From contig OY783193.1 of NCBI GenBank assembly GCA_963678675.1, forward strand, positions 22,251,309-22,315,308: a stretch of 64,000 nucleotides of DNA. The letters are read 5' to 3'. Shown in pieces: positions 22,196 through 33,554 of this stretch. Within the stretch, counting starts at the first letter, position 1. Every line of letters starts with the position of its first letter. The translations under genes were made by a program, and so were the position numbers. The notes beneath the pieces are model-generated. The model worked only from the letters and a program-made list of their open reading frames with translations. It made no database searches and was not told where the DNA came from. The DNA is from Xiphydria camelus. Taxonomy: Eukaryota > Arthropoda > Insecta > Hymenoptera > Xiphydriidae.

Positions 22196-23415
22196 ACTAT
22201 ATCTGAGTTAATCAATTCTATTCTAATGATGACAGAATTATTAAAAATGATATATTTCCTCTCTCGTATTATACTACGTTATTCAGCACTTATCTGCCTA
22301 ATCGGTATCAGTAATTCCTCATTGACCGTCGTTATACCGGAGACGAAGAAGAGATGAAATAGAAGTGCGGTACGTGTACACTTCAGGTTTGACAGGTCGG
22401 TGTGTAAATTGCAACTTGTAATAGTACGAAAGAGGAAATATTTCGATAGAGAAAAACAGTGATAAAGTAATTACTTGATTATTGTGACCCAATTCCATTT
22501 CATCTCCTATTCTGCCACGGCTTGTACTGATGATTGATTTTCTTCGATTTTTCCCGTGCTCGCATGACCCTGAAAACAAAAAATAGAACGAACACAAAGA
22601 TATTGTCCTTCCATTGAAAGTGAGGTTAAAGCTGTAAAATGGCAATTAAACTTATCTGATGGCAATTCTTCTGAGACCGTCTCCTTTCCTGCTCCTTTCT
22701 TGATGCACAGGCATTGGAGAGAAGAATACCACTGCATCCGTTCACTCTCTCGTTATTCGAAAAAAATACAAATGATTATTAAACTATACGGAGCGTCTGT
22801 CACATTCACCACTATTGAGATTCACTACTCCGATTACACTGAATTTTTAATTTTTATTAACAAGCGCGTTCGAGGATCGAAAAAATGCGAGGGAAATCGT
22901 TTCGCGAATGGAAATATTTTATTAATTTTGAAAAATAACTAAACATTCAAGGAATATATTCTCTCACACACTCTCACATACATTTTTGATGGCGTATGCG
23001 TGTAGCCGCATCTGTGTACACATTTCCGACCATGGCCGAATATCGCCGAAGATAGGCGGAATTTTTGTGAGATTTTGACATATATATATCGCCCGAGAAA
23101 TCAGATTCCCGACTTTTGAGGCGCGAGGGGCGTGGCTTCGCGTTGCTAAGGAAAAATCTGTGTTAATATGTAACTTACAACATTCTGGTCTCTATCGATA
23201 GAGAATAGTCGATTTATATGGCGTAACTAAGCATAGTTTTGGTTATAACCGTATATTTATTGAGAAAATTCGATGTTAAAATTGAGGGGTGAAGGGGGCA
23301 GACATTTTTCCTGTAAAGATACACGGGTGCTTGCGGCGACAGCGCTGGCGGCGTCTTCTGACGACTTGAATGAACATGCCGCGAGACACTACCGTGTCTC
23401 TTGATTAGGTTTAGT
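22196..23415 (+). repeat. Family D, copy 1
   Basis: About 1.2 kb that recurs inverted at 38135-39348 and partly at 55337-56025. Signatures: AACGACGAAGAAGAG-type start shared with C, GTCTGTCACATTCACCACTA, TGGCGTATGCGTGTAGCCGC, CTCTATCGATAGAGA and the end CGCGAGACACTACCGTGTCT. Short ORFs recur in all copies but differ by frameshifts; no motif recognised. Confidence 0.75.
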
Positions 23416-23709
23416 TAGGTTATAATCGGCGGAGCGAGCGAAGCCACCAGAAACGGTATGCATCAGTCTCGATTTCTCAACATATGTAAGTCGGACAATA
23501 AATTCAAAAACCTTACAGTTTTTGGACAATTTTTGTGTCCAGATGCTGTAATGTAAGATGATTTCATTAAATGGATAATGAATATTTCCATTTCATGAAC
23601 TGGACAGAATTTTATCCAGATAGAGGAATAAAATATTATTCCTCTCTCTGGATACAGTTCGCGAAGTGGATATCTATTTCATGAAACGGACAATTACGCC
23701 AAGTGGGTA
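23416..23709. other. Non-coding, one hairpin
   Basis: A near-perfect hairpin CCAGATAGAGGAATAA / TTATTCCTCTCTCTGG lies at 23618-23653. TCCATTTCATGAACTGG and CGCGAAGTGGA flank it as a partial outer stem. Confidence 0.55.
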
Positions 23710-24037
23710 CGACATACCGACCTGTCAAACGTGAAGTGTGCATGTACCTCACTTCTATTTCGTCTCTTCTTCACCTCTGGTGTAACGATGGAAATTACAA
23801 AATATCATCATTTACACCCCACAAAGCACGTTTTTGCAAGTAACATTTCTGTAACATTCCTACAATATTTTACAATATTCGTGAACACTACCGTATATTA
23901 GAAATATATATTTATCGATAAATTCGCGAATGTTGCAAAACATCATAGAAACATTTCGGAATCATTATGTCGAAAGATCTCCTCGATAAGGTAGAGCTCG
24001 ATAAGATTGTACATGTTAGGGCTGAATTATATGGGGT
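23710..24037. repeat. Family C arm, interrupted by E
   Basis: CATACCGACCTGTCAAACGT through GGGCTGAATTATATGGGG, then the E 5' end (TTGAAGTGAAACTTC) breaks in. Confidence 0.75.
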
Positions 24038-24685
24038 TTTGAAGTGAAACTTCTTTGCTGAGGGTACTAAAATCGCTCTCGAGGCAACGGAAATACTGTA
24101 ACGAAACCCCACACACATCAGCGCTACCATACGTGCCTCACTAATACAGTGATCTCGACCCTGCCCCATTACACCACTCTCGACTCTGCCCCATCCCACC
24201 GCCCTCCACCCTTCCCCATTCCACCGCTCACGACCGAGCGTTGACTAAAGCCATGTGTCGACTTTACGAGGCTGGATCGCGAGGCCGCCGCGCGAGATAT
24301 GCCTCGCGTTGGATCGCCTTGCCTCGTGAAGCTGCCGCCGTTCGTTTGTCTACATATTATGAGGAAAAAATATCTTGAGGCTGCCTTGCGCGGCGGCCTC
24401 GCGAGCCAGCCTCGCTAAATATGTATTCCCCATCGTAAAGGGGACTTCTACGTCATTTCTTAGCGCTCAGTATTATCGCAACATAAGTAACGCGCTAATC
24501 TAGATCTAATCTGTACATCAGTCGTAACGGCGAGGCGGGCGGTATGTTTTGGTCAATGTGGGTTGCGAATGCGTTCGCGGTCCCTCTCATTTCCCTCAAA
24601 ACAATCGCGCAGTGTATCTAATTGTAAACCATGGCTACATCACGGAATTACTGCATCTCTTTGAGTCCAATATAATCACCAGTAA
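24038..24685 (+). mobile_element. E element, 5' part
   Basis: TTGAAGTGAAACTTCTTTGC at 24039, then the E landmarks GCTGCCGCCGTTCGTTTGTC and CGGCGAGGCGGGCGGTATG. The E sequence resumes at 26761-26945, so the 24686-26760 block lies inside this copy. Confidence 0.75.
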
Positions 24686-24832
24686 CCCAGATAGAAAAGT
24701 TTCTCCATAATTGCGGTACAATGCCACGGTAGAAATATCAGGTTCTACCGACACGACGTGCTTCGACAAAGTCTGCATCAACTTTGGCGGTATATTGGCG
24801 GCCTTGGCGGCACTGCACTAATCCTGTGGCAC
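24686..24832. mobile_element. CCCAGATAG MITE, left copy of a pair
   Basis: Starts CCCAGATAGAAAAGTTTC after AGTAA, the known insertion point. It carries the whole MITE body to CCTGTGGCAC but lacks the right tip CTATCTGGG. A 9-bp insertion (GGCCTTGGC region) duplicates TTGGCGG. Confidence 0.75.
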
Positions 24833-25066
24833 ACTGTTCCACATTATTACTGTAGTATTGGGACCATGCAACACCCGTACAGTGACACCTGGTGGCAGTA
24901 GTCGGCGAAAAATCGGCACTTTTATACAGTACCAAATACGATAAGAATATAGAAATCCTCGGCAAAACCAATTAGTGAACAACAATATGAATATTTGTCA
25001 TCAGGTATATTTTATAGCAATTATTTATATGTATAGAATTGCAATAAACAGTAAGTATAACATTTA
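24833..25066. other. Single-copy stretch, no gene seen
   Basis: TATTGGGACCATGCAA near 24867 is mirrored by TTGCACGGTCCCAATA near 26528 on the other side of the THAP gene. No coding signal. Confidence 0.45.
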
Positions 25067-25354
25067 GGGCCGGTTTATTCACCTTCAGACACGTTAACTG
25101 CCACGTGGGTCCCATGGGACCAATAAGTAATGTACTTTAACCCGGCAGCGGTGGTGGCTGGCAGTCAATATGTAAAATTTACTCAGCAGATACCTTGGAT
25201 ATAATTGGACCATGTTATGCCATAACGGATTAAGCGTTATGGCATAGCATGTCGCTTGATCCACTTTTGCATAACGCCGTCCAATTGTGCTAACAATTGC
25301 TTCAACACAAATTATTTTTCAAGTAAATTTACCAGGAGGTGAATAAACCGGTCC
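25067..25354. mobile_element. Harbinger-type MITE, TTA duplication
   Basis: 288 bp, terminal repeats GGGCCGGTTTATTCACCT / AGGTGAATAAACCGGTCC, flanked by TTA. The inner perfect hairpin ATGCCATAACG / CGTTATGGCAT lies at 25217-25244. Confidence 0.85.
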
Positions 25355-25487
25355 TTAAATATATAATTTATCGTCTCTCACTTTCAAAATTGAAGTTATG
25401 AAAATGTTAAGACCAAGCAAGTGCTCTGAATTTTCTGGAACAATTTATTTCTATTCTACCAGTTGGTACATTTATTTCTGTTTGAGT

Positions 25488-26420
25488 TTAACTTTCACAG
25501 GTGGTACATCCGAAGCTAAATCTATTACAACAGAAAAGTTTTTCAACACTATCGCAAGTAACAAAAATATCAGCTTGATACGCTTGATCACTTTTACTAC
25601 ACGAATCAAACATTGACTCATCCAGCGCTCTTTCACTCTTATTTTCATTCGCTGAATTTTCTTCTCTTTTTGAACTTGAGTCCATTGTAAGCTCTGTATT
25701 TACAGCACTTTTTGAGTTGATAATACGTGGAGTCACCACTGGCAGTCCTTTCGGTAGCCTACGCTTCAGGAAACACTGGTGTCTGAAATTATTTGTCAAT
25801 GGTTACATTTAACTCTATGCCCCGTTTCACATGGGACCGATGATCAACGTTGACGATCGGGAGGGTCCATTGTTTCAAACGTAGCTTTCACATGAATACA
25901 TATCATTGGTCGCGACCGATATATACATATATACCAACCACAGTTAGTCCGTGGCTTGTCCGATCGTCAGCACCGATATCGGTCCCATGTAAAACAGCAC
26001 CATTAGTTTGGGTTTAATAATAAGAATGGAATAATTACCTTTTTAGAGCTGCAGTTTCATTCAAGTTTTGTTCAAGGTTAGTTGAAGAAAACTTCGTAGG
26101 TATATAATTACGACTCAATTCTTCTTCTCCCTTTTTATTTCCGATAAAATGACAACTGCAGATTACATCCGTTGGTTTGGGATTCCAACTGGATTCATAT
26201 CCACTAAAAAGTAAAAAAATTAACTGTTATTCTTCATTTTAATAAAACTTAATAATCATTTTAAATGAGGTTATGATACTTACTTTTGCTTTCTTACAAT
26301 GGCAATCCACTTTTCTCTTTGAATCAACTTATCCTGAGTTCTTGGGAAAAAATAGAATTTATACTTGCTATTTCTTGATGTATTTTGACAACTAAGACCA
26401 CAGCATTTGCATACTCCCAT
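25488..26420 (-). CDS. THAP-domain protein, three exons
   Basis: Exons on the minus strand: 26420-26284, 26203-26039 and 25790-25488. Introns are GT-AG and phases match (2, 2). Exon 1 gives MGVCKCCGLSC...FYFFPRTQDK...REKWIAIVRKQ and exon 2 gives SSWNPKPTDVICSCHF...NYIPTKF, together the C2CH zinc module of a THAP DNA-binding domain: C-x(5)-C near the start, the WI.IVR helix, then C-x-CHF. The normal THAP spacing between the Cys pairs is kept. Exon 3 (about 99 residues) is Ser/Lys/Glu-rich and ends SFGCTTCES-stop. Total about 200 residues. No DDE or RNase H motif follows, so this is either a small host THAP protein or the N-terminal part of a THAP-type transposase (P-element, Kolobok). A donor-like ACCT-GTGAAA near the stop leaves room for a further exon. 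It lies between two CCCAGATAG MITE copies inside an E element. Confidence 0.75.
25822..26003. mobile_element. MITE in intron 2 of the THAP gene
   Basis: CGTTTCACATGGGACCGAT faces ATCGGTCCCATGTAAAAC, about 180 bp. An inner CGATCGGGAGG / CCGATCGTC pairing is weak. It lies fully within the intron. Confidence 0.65.
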
Positions 26421-26629
26421 GTTTAAACAATTAGACACTTGATATTATATGGAGAGATGTACCGAGTAACTTCAAGCCTTCACCACTAGTTGCGCACGAT
26501 CGTTCGCCGTATCCCCTCCAAACAATTGCACGGTCCCAATAGCTGCACAGCGTTCCGGTAATATACCGTCTTCATGTACTAACAGTATACGTACATTTTA
26601 CCTCCAATATGCCTCCAATTTAAAATCTC
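26421..26629 (-). promoter_or_regulatory. Upstream region of the THAP gene
   Basis: About 210 bp between the start codon and the right MITE. TATATTACCGG and CATATAATATC could serve as AT-rich core elements, but no clear TATA-initiator pair is seen. A guess from position only. Confidence 0.25.
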
Positions 26630-26760
26630 TAGAATTGCGGTACAACGCCACGGTAGAAAGATCAGGTTCTACCGACACGACGTGCTTCGACAAGGTCTGC
26701 ATCAACTTTGGCGGTATATTGGCAGCACTGCACTCATCCTGTGGCACTTTTCTATCTGGG
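26630..26760. mobile_element. CCCAGATAG MITE, right copy of a pair
   Basis: MITE body from AGAATTGCGGTAC to the right tip CTTTTCTATCTGGG; the left tip is missing. Same orientation as 24686-24832. The E sequence resumes directly after it (CATATTGTGAGTGCAG). Confidence 0.8.
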
Positions 26761-26949
26761 CATATTGTGAGTGCAGTGTTAAATCATTTCGACTAACCGA
26801 TACGGTTTAAATCCACCTCTCCACGTTTTCGGTCACTAGTCGTGTCACGCAGTAGTGTCTTCCAGATTTACGACCCCGAGGAGATCTACTCTTGATCGCA
26901 CCTGTTATTGTTATTAACTTGAAACTGAAGAATAAATGAAGCAAAAAGA
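26761..26949 (+). mobile_element. E element, continuation
   Basis: TTAAATCATTTCGACTAACC through GAGGAGATCTACTCTTGATC to AATGAAGCAAAAAG, then a KR fold-back begins after an A-rich junction. Confidence 0.75.
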
Positions 26950-26952
26950 AAA

Positions 26953-27166
26953 ACAAAATATGTGGCCGTCACGCGCGGAAGAAGTGAAACTTCGATACCG
27001 ATGCGTGTAAAAGGAAACTAAACGAGTAATCTCAATACTAATAATACCCTGACATTTTCAGATAATGTAGTTCATGGTATTATTACTGTTGCTTACCTGT
27101 TTAGTTTTCTTCTCAACCCATCGGTATCGAAGTTTCACTTCATCCACGCGTGGCGGCCACAAGTTT
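26953..27166. mobile_element. KR fold-back, variant centre
   Basis: Outer about 45 bp of each arm match KR (GTGGCCGTCACGCGCGGAAG, GAAACTTCGATACC); the middle (27000-27115) is unrelated to other copies yet also an inverted repeat (GGAAACTAAACGAG / CTGTTTAGTTTTC). Confidence 0.75.
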
Positions 27167-27639
27167 TTTTTTTATAATTATTTTAGGATGTCATAGAAGA
27201 ATACAGGTGCAAAAAAATATCGATGCTGTGCTAGAAATTAATTTACGAGTAAGGGCAAAATTCCAGCGGTGCATGCAAAAGGATTTCTTAAAACTATCCC
27301 AACGTCTCGAGTTATACTGTCATAAGTGGTATCTTTACATGTGATGAAACAATTTGTCACGGTCACTGGAAGAGTATACTTAGAGAGTTAAAGGTAAAAT
27401 GTCTACATGGATTTCTGTAGACGATCAAAATATAAGAAAAATACGATGGCCTGTAAATTCGAAAGCGGTATGTTTTATTTCTCCAAAATACTAAGGCAAA
27501 GTGAAAAATATAAGGGCACTCTAGTTTATAAATCCCTTTCAAAATATCACGAGAACAAATCAAAAGTAACGTGGTTATAATTAATTAGCTCGTATGGGTA
27601 TAAAATGTGAGACTTTAATTTTGTGGTAATAAAAAGCTA
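27167..27639. repeat. Family C end joined to family A end
   Basis: AATATCGATGCTGTGCTAGA through CGTCTCGAGTTATACTGTCA to GGGCACTCTAGTTTATAAAT, as at 43060-43480. Confidence 0.7.
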
Positions 27640-28375
27640 TTCTCCTACATGTACGTATTCTCCTCATGAATAAATTCCAAAAAGTAGTGAAATCCTCCCG
27701 CAAAAACAGATTCTCTGTAAAAAAAGGCGGCATGTTCATTTAGTGCAAACCAACATTGATATGTAAAATACTCTCCAAAAAAGATTTGAAATCATTTAAG
27801 ATCGCCATGTTCAAGATTTATATATAAAAAGTAAAAGGCATCATTTGAAAGCAAAATTATTGTAAATCAGGTTGCTAAAAAATTCGACTAAAAAAATTTA
27901 CAAAAAAATTTTAATAAAAAAGAATTTGCTGCGTTTTTTCCTTCAAAATAAAAAATTCAGACAGAGAATTATATTCGATGTTTATGCACTTATGATTTTA
28001 AATAAATTCATACACTTATGTGATACCACCAATATACCGAACGTCGCACGGGAAACCGATCAGGCGGGGGCCTTCTGAATTTCTCTGAATTTGACTTCGG
28101 CAGTGCAATTTATGAATCACTCGAGCACCGTCCAAGCACTGCCAATTTTCGGTATAGTGGACAAAATATGAAAACTTAAACGCGGCAAGTTCTTTTTTAT
28201 GAAAATTTAAAAAAAATTGTTGATCGAATTTTTTAGTAACTTGATTTACAATAATTTTCCTTTCAAATGATGCCTTTTACTTTTTATATATAAATGTTGA
28301 ACATGGCGATCTTAATTGATTTCAAATTTTTTTTGGAGAGTATTTTACGTATCAATTTTTGTTGGCATATGTATA
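27640..28375. repeat. Family A fold-back
   Basis: Left arm GTAGTGAAATCCTCCCGCAA, CAAAAACAGATTCTCTG, GGCGGCATGTTCAT through 27960; right arm about 28180-28375. The right arm stops at GTTGGCATATG, short of the AACATGCCGCC tip. Confidence 0.8.
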
Positions 28376-29831
28376 TGCCAGAAAGTATTGGATAGACACT
28401 TCGAATAAATTCAACTAAAGGCAAATACTACTTTCTATAGTTACATTCACAGGCGCGACCCTCGATACATACACCCCATCATTTCTCATGTATTGCTGAA
28501 CGAAAAATTCTAGGTATTCCTAAAAATAAATAATACAAATATCCATATATCTCGAAGAGATGCAGGTAGCTTGCTCGCCCATATGATCAATGCGCTCTTG
28601 CTGTCCGGTAACTTCTCAGAAATTAAATCTCTTGGGTGGCTTGGGTCGTGGCATTATCGTGACGTGTTTATACGATATCTGGCCATGCGCGACTCTTTCC
28701 TTTTCGCTCCTCTCTCTTTTAGACACACTCGCGGAGGATATACGAAGTGCTTGATTATTGACGTGCGTTTAAGAGCAATATACCTACCCGCGCATGCCAT
28801 TGCGCGCTGTTCGTCACGTGCACAGGAATGCTCGCGCGCGGTCGTGTAAGTACCTATGCATGTTAAGCCACACAACGGTCTACAAGAATGTCAGTATAAA
28901 CCACACACTTCAGGTATATGCGCGCATACGATGCGCCGAGACTAACAATACCTACCTACCGATCTTCTTGCATCTTACACTTGCTTGCCGTATGGACGAC
29001 TATATGCACGCGTGGTCCCGCGGCAGTTAACGCTCAGTCACGCATATACACAAGACCGCCACGTCTCGCGGTACACGTAGGTGCGTGTGAACGACGTATT
29101 GACCATGCATCGACTGGAGATGGATCACCTGCGTAGCCCGAGCTAGGATATATCGCTGCCATCGTTTTCTCAGAAGGATCTCCAGCTGTCTAAGCAGAAA
29201 GATGATTCCGTATAAAGCGTGAGCTTGGGCCATTTAATTCTCGACGATTCCGTCGTCGTAACGTGCGTCAAATCGATGAGTCGGGAACTTTTGTATGATT
29301 GTGCCATCACACCTTTTAATCTTGCAGAACTTACACCCTTTCAAAGCTGATGCGCGGTTGATTTATTTTTCCATGCTACGGCATCGCGTGAGATTTGGTA
29401 CAATAGAGAAAAAAGAAATCGTACAAGTTTTCTATTAGATAAGTTCTGTTTTACTATTTGAGTTATTTCTATCATTTGGAAAAAACTGGAGACAAATTGG
29501 AAGTTACTACCTTTTCGTGATTCGAATTAAAATCGTAAAAAAGGCCAAGGATCTAGCCGCATAAATAATTATATGAGTACGAGTCTCCTGAAATAATTTT
29601 AACGTAACGATCCTTCATTTAACTTCCATCTCACGTGACACACTTTCATAGAATATCTATATGTTTTACGCAAACTTGCAGCCCCAAAAAACACCTTCGA
29701 TATAAAAAAACTCCGTCAAATACTATTATGTTCATAACTTATTACACTTTTACAAAAACAAAGTTAACTCGTATCTTTGAAGCAAAAAAACTCACGAAAT
29801 CAGTTATTTATACCAAGAATGGAAATACTTC
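28376..29831. other. Low-repeat stretch, no gene assigned
   Basis: The longest segment without an obvious palindrome. Positions 28560-29240 are richer in GC and CpG and hold several overlapping ORFs under 95 codons on both strands. None has a domain, signal peptide or splice pattern I trust. Confidence 0.4.
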
Positions 29832-30053
29832 GAAAGTTTAATATAAATTAAAAATTATACAAGAACATATTTGGCGAGCTCCGATAAGTAACTCGTCTGT
29901 GCATGAAGTAATTAATAAATGTATACCTATTATTTTGGTTACCACGCACTGTGTATATGAATACATACTCTTTAATCTTGAGTATATTGGGACTCGCCAA
30001 ATATTTTCTTATTTAATTTTCCACTTACTTATATTAAACTTTCAAAGTGTTTC
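29832..30053. repeat. Fold-back, arms about 55 bp
   Basis: CGAAAGTTTAATATAAATTA...CATATTTGGCGAG pairs with CTCGCCAAATATTTTC...TATTAAACTTTCAAAG. Confidence 0.7.
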
Positions 30054-30110
30054 CACACATTCGAGAAATAATTATTTTACTTCAAATTTTAGTATATAGC
30101 GATGTTATTT

Positions 30111-31063
30111 TTGAAGTGAAACTTCTTTGCTGAGGGTACTGAATGCGCGCCCGATAAGACGAAAAACCGTAACGAAAGACACACACTCTACCGCTCTCGA
30201 CCGTGTCTCACTCATGCAGCGCTCTCGACCCTGTCCCAATACACCGCTGTCGACTCTATCCCATTGCACCGCTCCCGACCGTGCGTACGTTAAAGCCATG
30301 TGTCGGCTTTGCGAGGCTGGCTCGCGAAGCCGCCGCGCGAGGCGTGCCTCGTGTCGGAACGTCTTGCCTAGTGAAGCTGCCGCCGTTCGTTTGTCTACAA
30401 ATTCCGAGGCAAAAATGTCTTGAGGCTGCCTTGCGCGGCGGCCTCGCGAGCCAGCTTCGCAAAATATGTGTTCCGTCGCAAAGGGGACTTCTACGTCATT
30501 TCTTACCGCTCACTATTATCGTAAGCTAAGTAACGCACTAATCTAAATCTAATCTGTACATCTCGGTCGCAATAGCGAGGCGGGCGGTATGTTTTGGTGA
30601 ATGGGGGTTGCGAATGCGTTCGCAGTCCCACACCTTTCCCTCAAAACAACCTCGCAGTGTATCTAATTGTAAACCACGGCTACATCACGGAATTACTGTA
30701 TCTCTTTGAATCCAATATAATCACCAGTAATATTGTGAGTGCAGTGTTAAATCATTTCAACTAACCGATACAGTTTAAATCCACCACTCCACGTTTTCGG
30801 TCACTAGTCGAGGAGATCTACTCTTGGTCGCACATGTTATAGTTATTCATTTGAAACTGAAGAATAAATGAAGCAAAAATCAATCGCTGTTTAGACTGTG
30901 CAGAGGCGGTCTGGTTTGTGTTGCTCGAGAGGGTTTCTTCGGGCGATGGAAGCTATTATTCATATTATGAGGCGACGCAGTGTAGCGCCTCCACTAAGAG
31001 GACTATTTAGGCTAACCATAAATCTAGCGTTTAGGACCCTTTTTTGGGCTTATCCGTAAGATG
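30111..31063 (+). mobile_element. E/H composite element, copy 2, left part
   Basis: Starts TTGAAGTGAAACTTCTTTGC and keeps all E landmarks to CCTCCACTAAGAGGACTA and CTTATCCGTAAGATG, where a 1.6-kb element interrupts it. Lacks both MITEs seen in copy 1, so it supplies the empty sites. Confidence 0.8.
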
Positions 31064-32703
31064 AAGGTGCCGGTAAACACGCGGGATTCGGCGAGTGCCG
31101 AGCAATGCTCGCCGATGTCAACGAGGCTTTAAGGTCGAGCCCGAACATTCGGAATTTGGCGAATACCGAGCGACCGCTCGGTGACCACCGAGCGACAGCT
31201 CTACCCGGCGAAGACCGAGTAGTGTGGACTCGGAAGGTCGGTTCTTACCTGAGGCTTATAAATAAGTGCAAACTTCTTCAATGTTCTTAAAATGCATGTG
31301 AGTTTGGGAGTTATTTGCAAAAGTCGAGAGAGCATCCTGAACGAATACTTCGGATGCAGCGTTTACACAGTGCTTCTTTAGTTATAACTGAACGTTATTC
31401 CCATACGCATCGATGTAATATTACAAGTACATTTTTTCAATTTTTATAATAGCAGTGTTCCATCGCACCTTAAGCGGACGTCTATATCGGTTCTTACCGT
31501 TCATTATTATCGCGATAATTAAATTTAGAGTTAATCCCGCCATCCGTCGCAATAGTGAGACGAGTGGTATATTTCGATGAATCTAGGCTGTTATTGAGCT
31601 TGCAGCCCCGTCAATCTTTCCTGGAAAGGTTAATTATCGGACATCGCAATTAACGAGTCGCAACGCAATTGAATTTTCCATATGTTATCTCCAAGGGCCA
31701 TTCGTAAATTTCGCTTTATTCTACTCAGCATCGAAGTACTTTTCAATCCTCTTCGAGGCATGTATGCGAAAATGGGGCACCAGAATCTGTCACTACCTGA
31801 CGGTCTACGAGGCCCGCGCCTGACGGTTTAAAAGTCCCCGTGACCCGTATACCTTAATATAAAAGGGGTCAATTCAAAGAGTACATGCATGTGGAAACAA
31901 CACTTTTCAGCAAATAATAAAATCTAATCATTCGAAAAAGTATGTATTTTCGATGGAATGTCACTAGTGCATAAAATTAAATTTCAAAAATATAATACTT
32001 TCGGAGTTTTTGCCACTGCATACGATCAAAAGGAACGAAACCGAAGCAAATTGTTATATCAAGTCCTTCAACCAAAATCCCGGCCGACTGAAAAGATTTT
32101 TTTTCTTCTCAAAATAAACTGCAACTTGTTCAATTTCTCTGCACGTATGCTCCAACTTTTTAAAAAATCAATGCTGTATCATCAATAGCAGTATTTGAAT
32201 GGGTACTGCGAGAAACGGTTCATTACCATTCGTCCGACTCGGGAAAGGTGGGGGACTGCGAACTCATTAGTAGTCTAGATTCGCGGATACAGACCGCCTG
32301 CCTTGTCATTGTGACCGACGGTGGGATTAACTCTAGATTGGCGATTATAATGAAGTGGGGTGTGTTTACGACTATTCGTTTCCTTTGATGTGCCACGAAA
32401 GACCGACAAACTACGGGAACGGCGAATACTTGGACGAGTACGACATTCGGCCATCGACGAGTAGCGAGCAACCCGTGTACACATTCGGGATTCGCCGAGC
32501 AGTCGCTCGGTGTTCGCCGAGTACCGAGTGTCTACCCACCCTGTTTGATAAACGGGAACCAAGCGAACAATACATTTTGCCATCGGGAAACAGCGAGCAA
32601 CCCGTGTACACATGCGGCATTCGCCGGCATTCGCTTAAAGCCTCGTTGACATCGGCGAGCATTGCTCGGCACTCGCCGAATCCCGCGTGTTTACCGGCAC
32701 CTT
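31064..32703. mobile_element. Non-autonomous DNA transposon, about 70-bp terminal repeats
   Basis: Ends AAGGTGCCGGTAAACACGCG...CGAGGCTTTAAG and complement, about 70 bp and close to perfect. Subterminal GC-rich repeats (CGGCGAATACCGAGCGACCG, CGAGCAACCCGTGTACAC) lie inside both ends. The uninterrupted host reads GTAAGATGATATGAG at 12300 and 37975 (complement); here one extra G is the only added base. No transposase; apparent ORFs at 32275-32700 translate the repeats. Internal AGTCTAGATTCGCGG and GGAAAGGTTAATTATCGGA resemble 50030-50390. Confidence 0.8.
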
Positions 32704-33186
32704 GATATGAGAAGCCAGACTAGGGGGCGCAAAGTTACTTGTGAGTTGTTTGTATTTCGTTTGTCGCATTTTTAGTTTTCCGGATTTTACCGCGTCGAGT
32801 GGCCGGCCATACGGAGCTCGAGTAACCACCGTGCATACACATTCTTTCGCGCGCGTGCGCGCGCGTGTGTGTGTGGTAATTTATAATTGTTATTGCAAAA
32901 AAGACCAGAGAACGGTCGAAATAGTACAGTGACAGGCAACGTGTTAAATAAACTTTCCATTTAGTAAACGTCAATGAACACTGAACATTCTTTTGTGTGT
33001 GTGTTATATATTATTATTATGGCAAAAGAGTTTCGTGAGAGGCAACGTGTAAAGAAAGCGATGACGAAGGTACTAGCTAAAACTAGTACAGAACGAAATC
33101 GAGAATGGAGAGAAAGAATTAAATTCACACAATCAAATATTGATAGATCTGCTTATGTAGATCAATACCAGTCCACAACACTAAAT
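32704..33186 (+). pseudogene. E/H copy 2, right part: Helitron-like N-terminus
   Basis: The leader TTTCCGGATTTTACCGCGTC with a GCGC/GT-rich run precedes a start at 33019 (ATGGCAAAAGAGTTTCG). The frame reads MAKEFRERQRVKKAMTKVL, STERNREWRERIKFTQSNI and ends YQSTTLNK at a palindrome. Compared with 40698 it lacks six residues (TGKRAK region). Only about 60 residues remain, with no Rep or helicase motifs. The original 3' part is gone. Confidence 0.55.
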
Positions 33187-33554
33187 AAACATCTAGTGAG
33201 CGAGATTTGATAGCTAAAATAAATCGGCTTATGATAGCTAAAAAAAATAAATAAGTGAGTCGGAGTAGAGCCGATCGACGAGGAGTTACTCCAACTCACT
33301 TACTGTACATGGCGAACACCACTTCCATACAACATTGTTCTGCCAGATATTTACACATCAATTAGTCATTCTAACTTGTAATTGATGTGTAAACATCTGG
33401 CAGAACAATGTTTTATGGAAGTGGTGTTCGCCATGTACAGTAAGTGAGTTGGAGTAACTCCTCGTCGATCGGCTCTACTCCGACTCACTTATTTTTTTTT
33501 TAGCTATCATGAGCCGATTTATTTTAGCTATCAAATCTCGCTCACTAGATGTTT
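33187..33554. repeat. Near-perfect 368-bp palindrome
   Basis: Tips AAACATCTAGTGAGCGAG and complement; arms of about 175 bp with very few mismatches around a loop of about 15 bp (AGTCATTCTAACTTG). The inner TTGATGTGTAAACATCTGGC and AGAACAATGTT parts also occur in the fold-backs at 43481-43584 and 48787-49010. Confidence 0.9.

Noticed and set aside
28571..29233. Cluster of overlapping ORFs (60-92 codons) on both strands
   Set aside because: CpG-rich DNA with few stops; no motif, splice pattern or start preference.
32275..32705. ORFs of 80-116 codons in the AAGGTGCC element
   Set aside because: They read through subterminal CCGAGCG repeats and have no domain.
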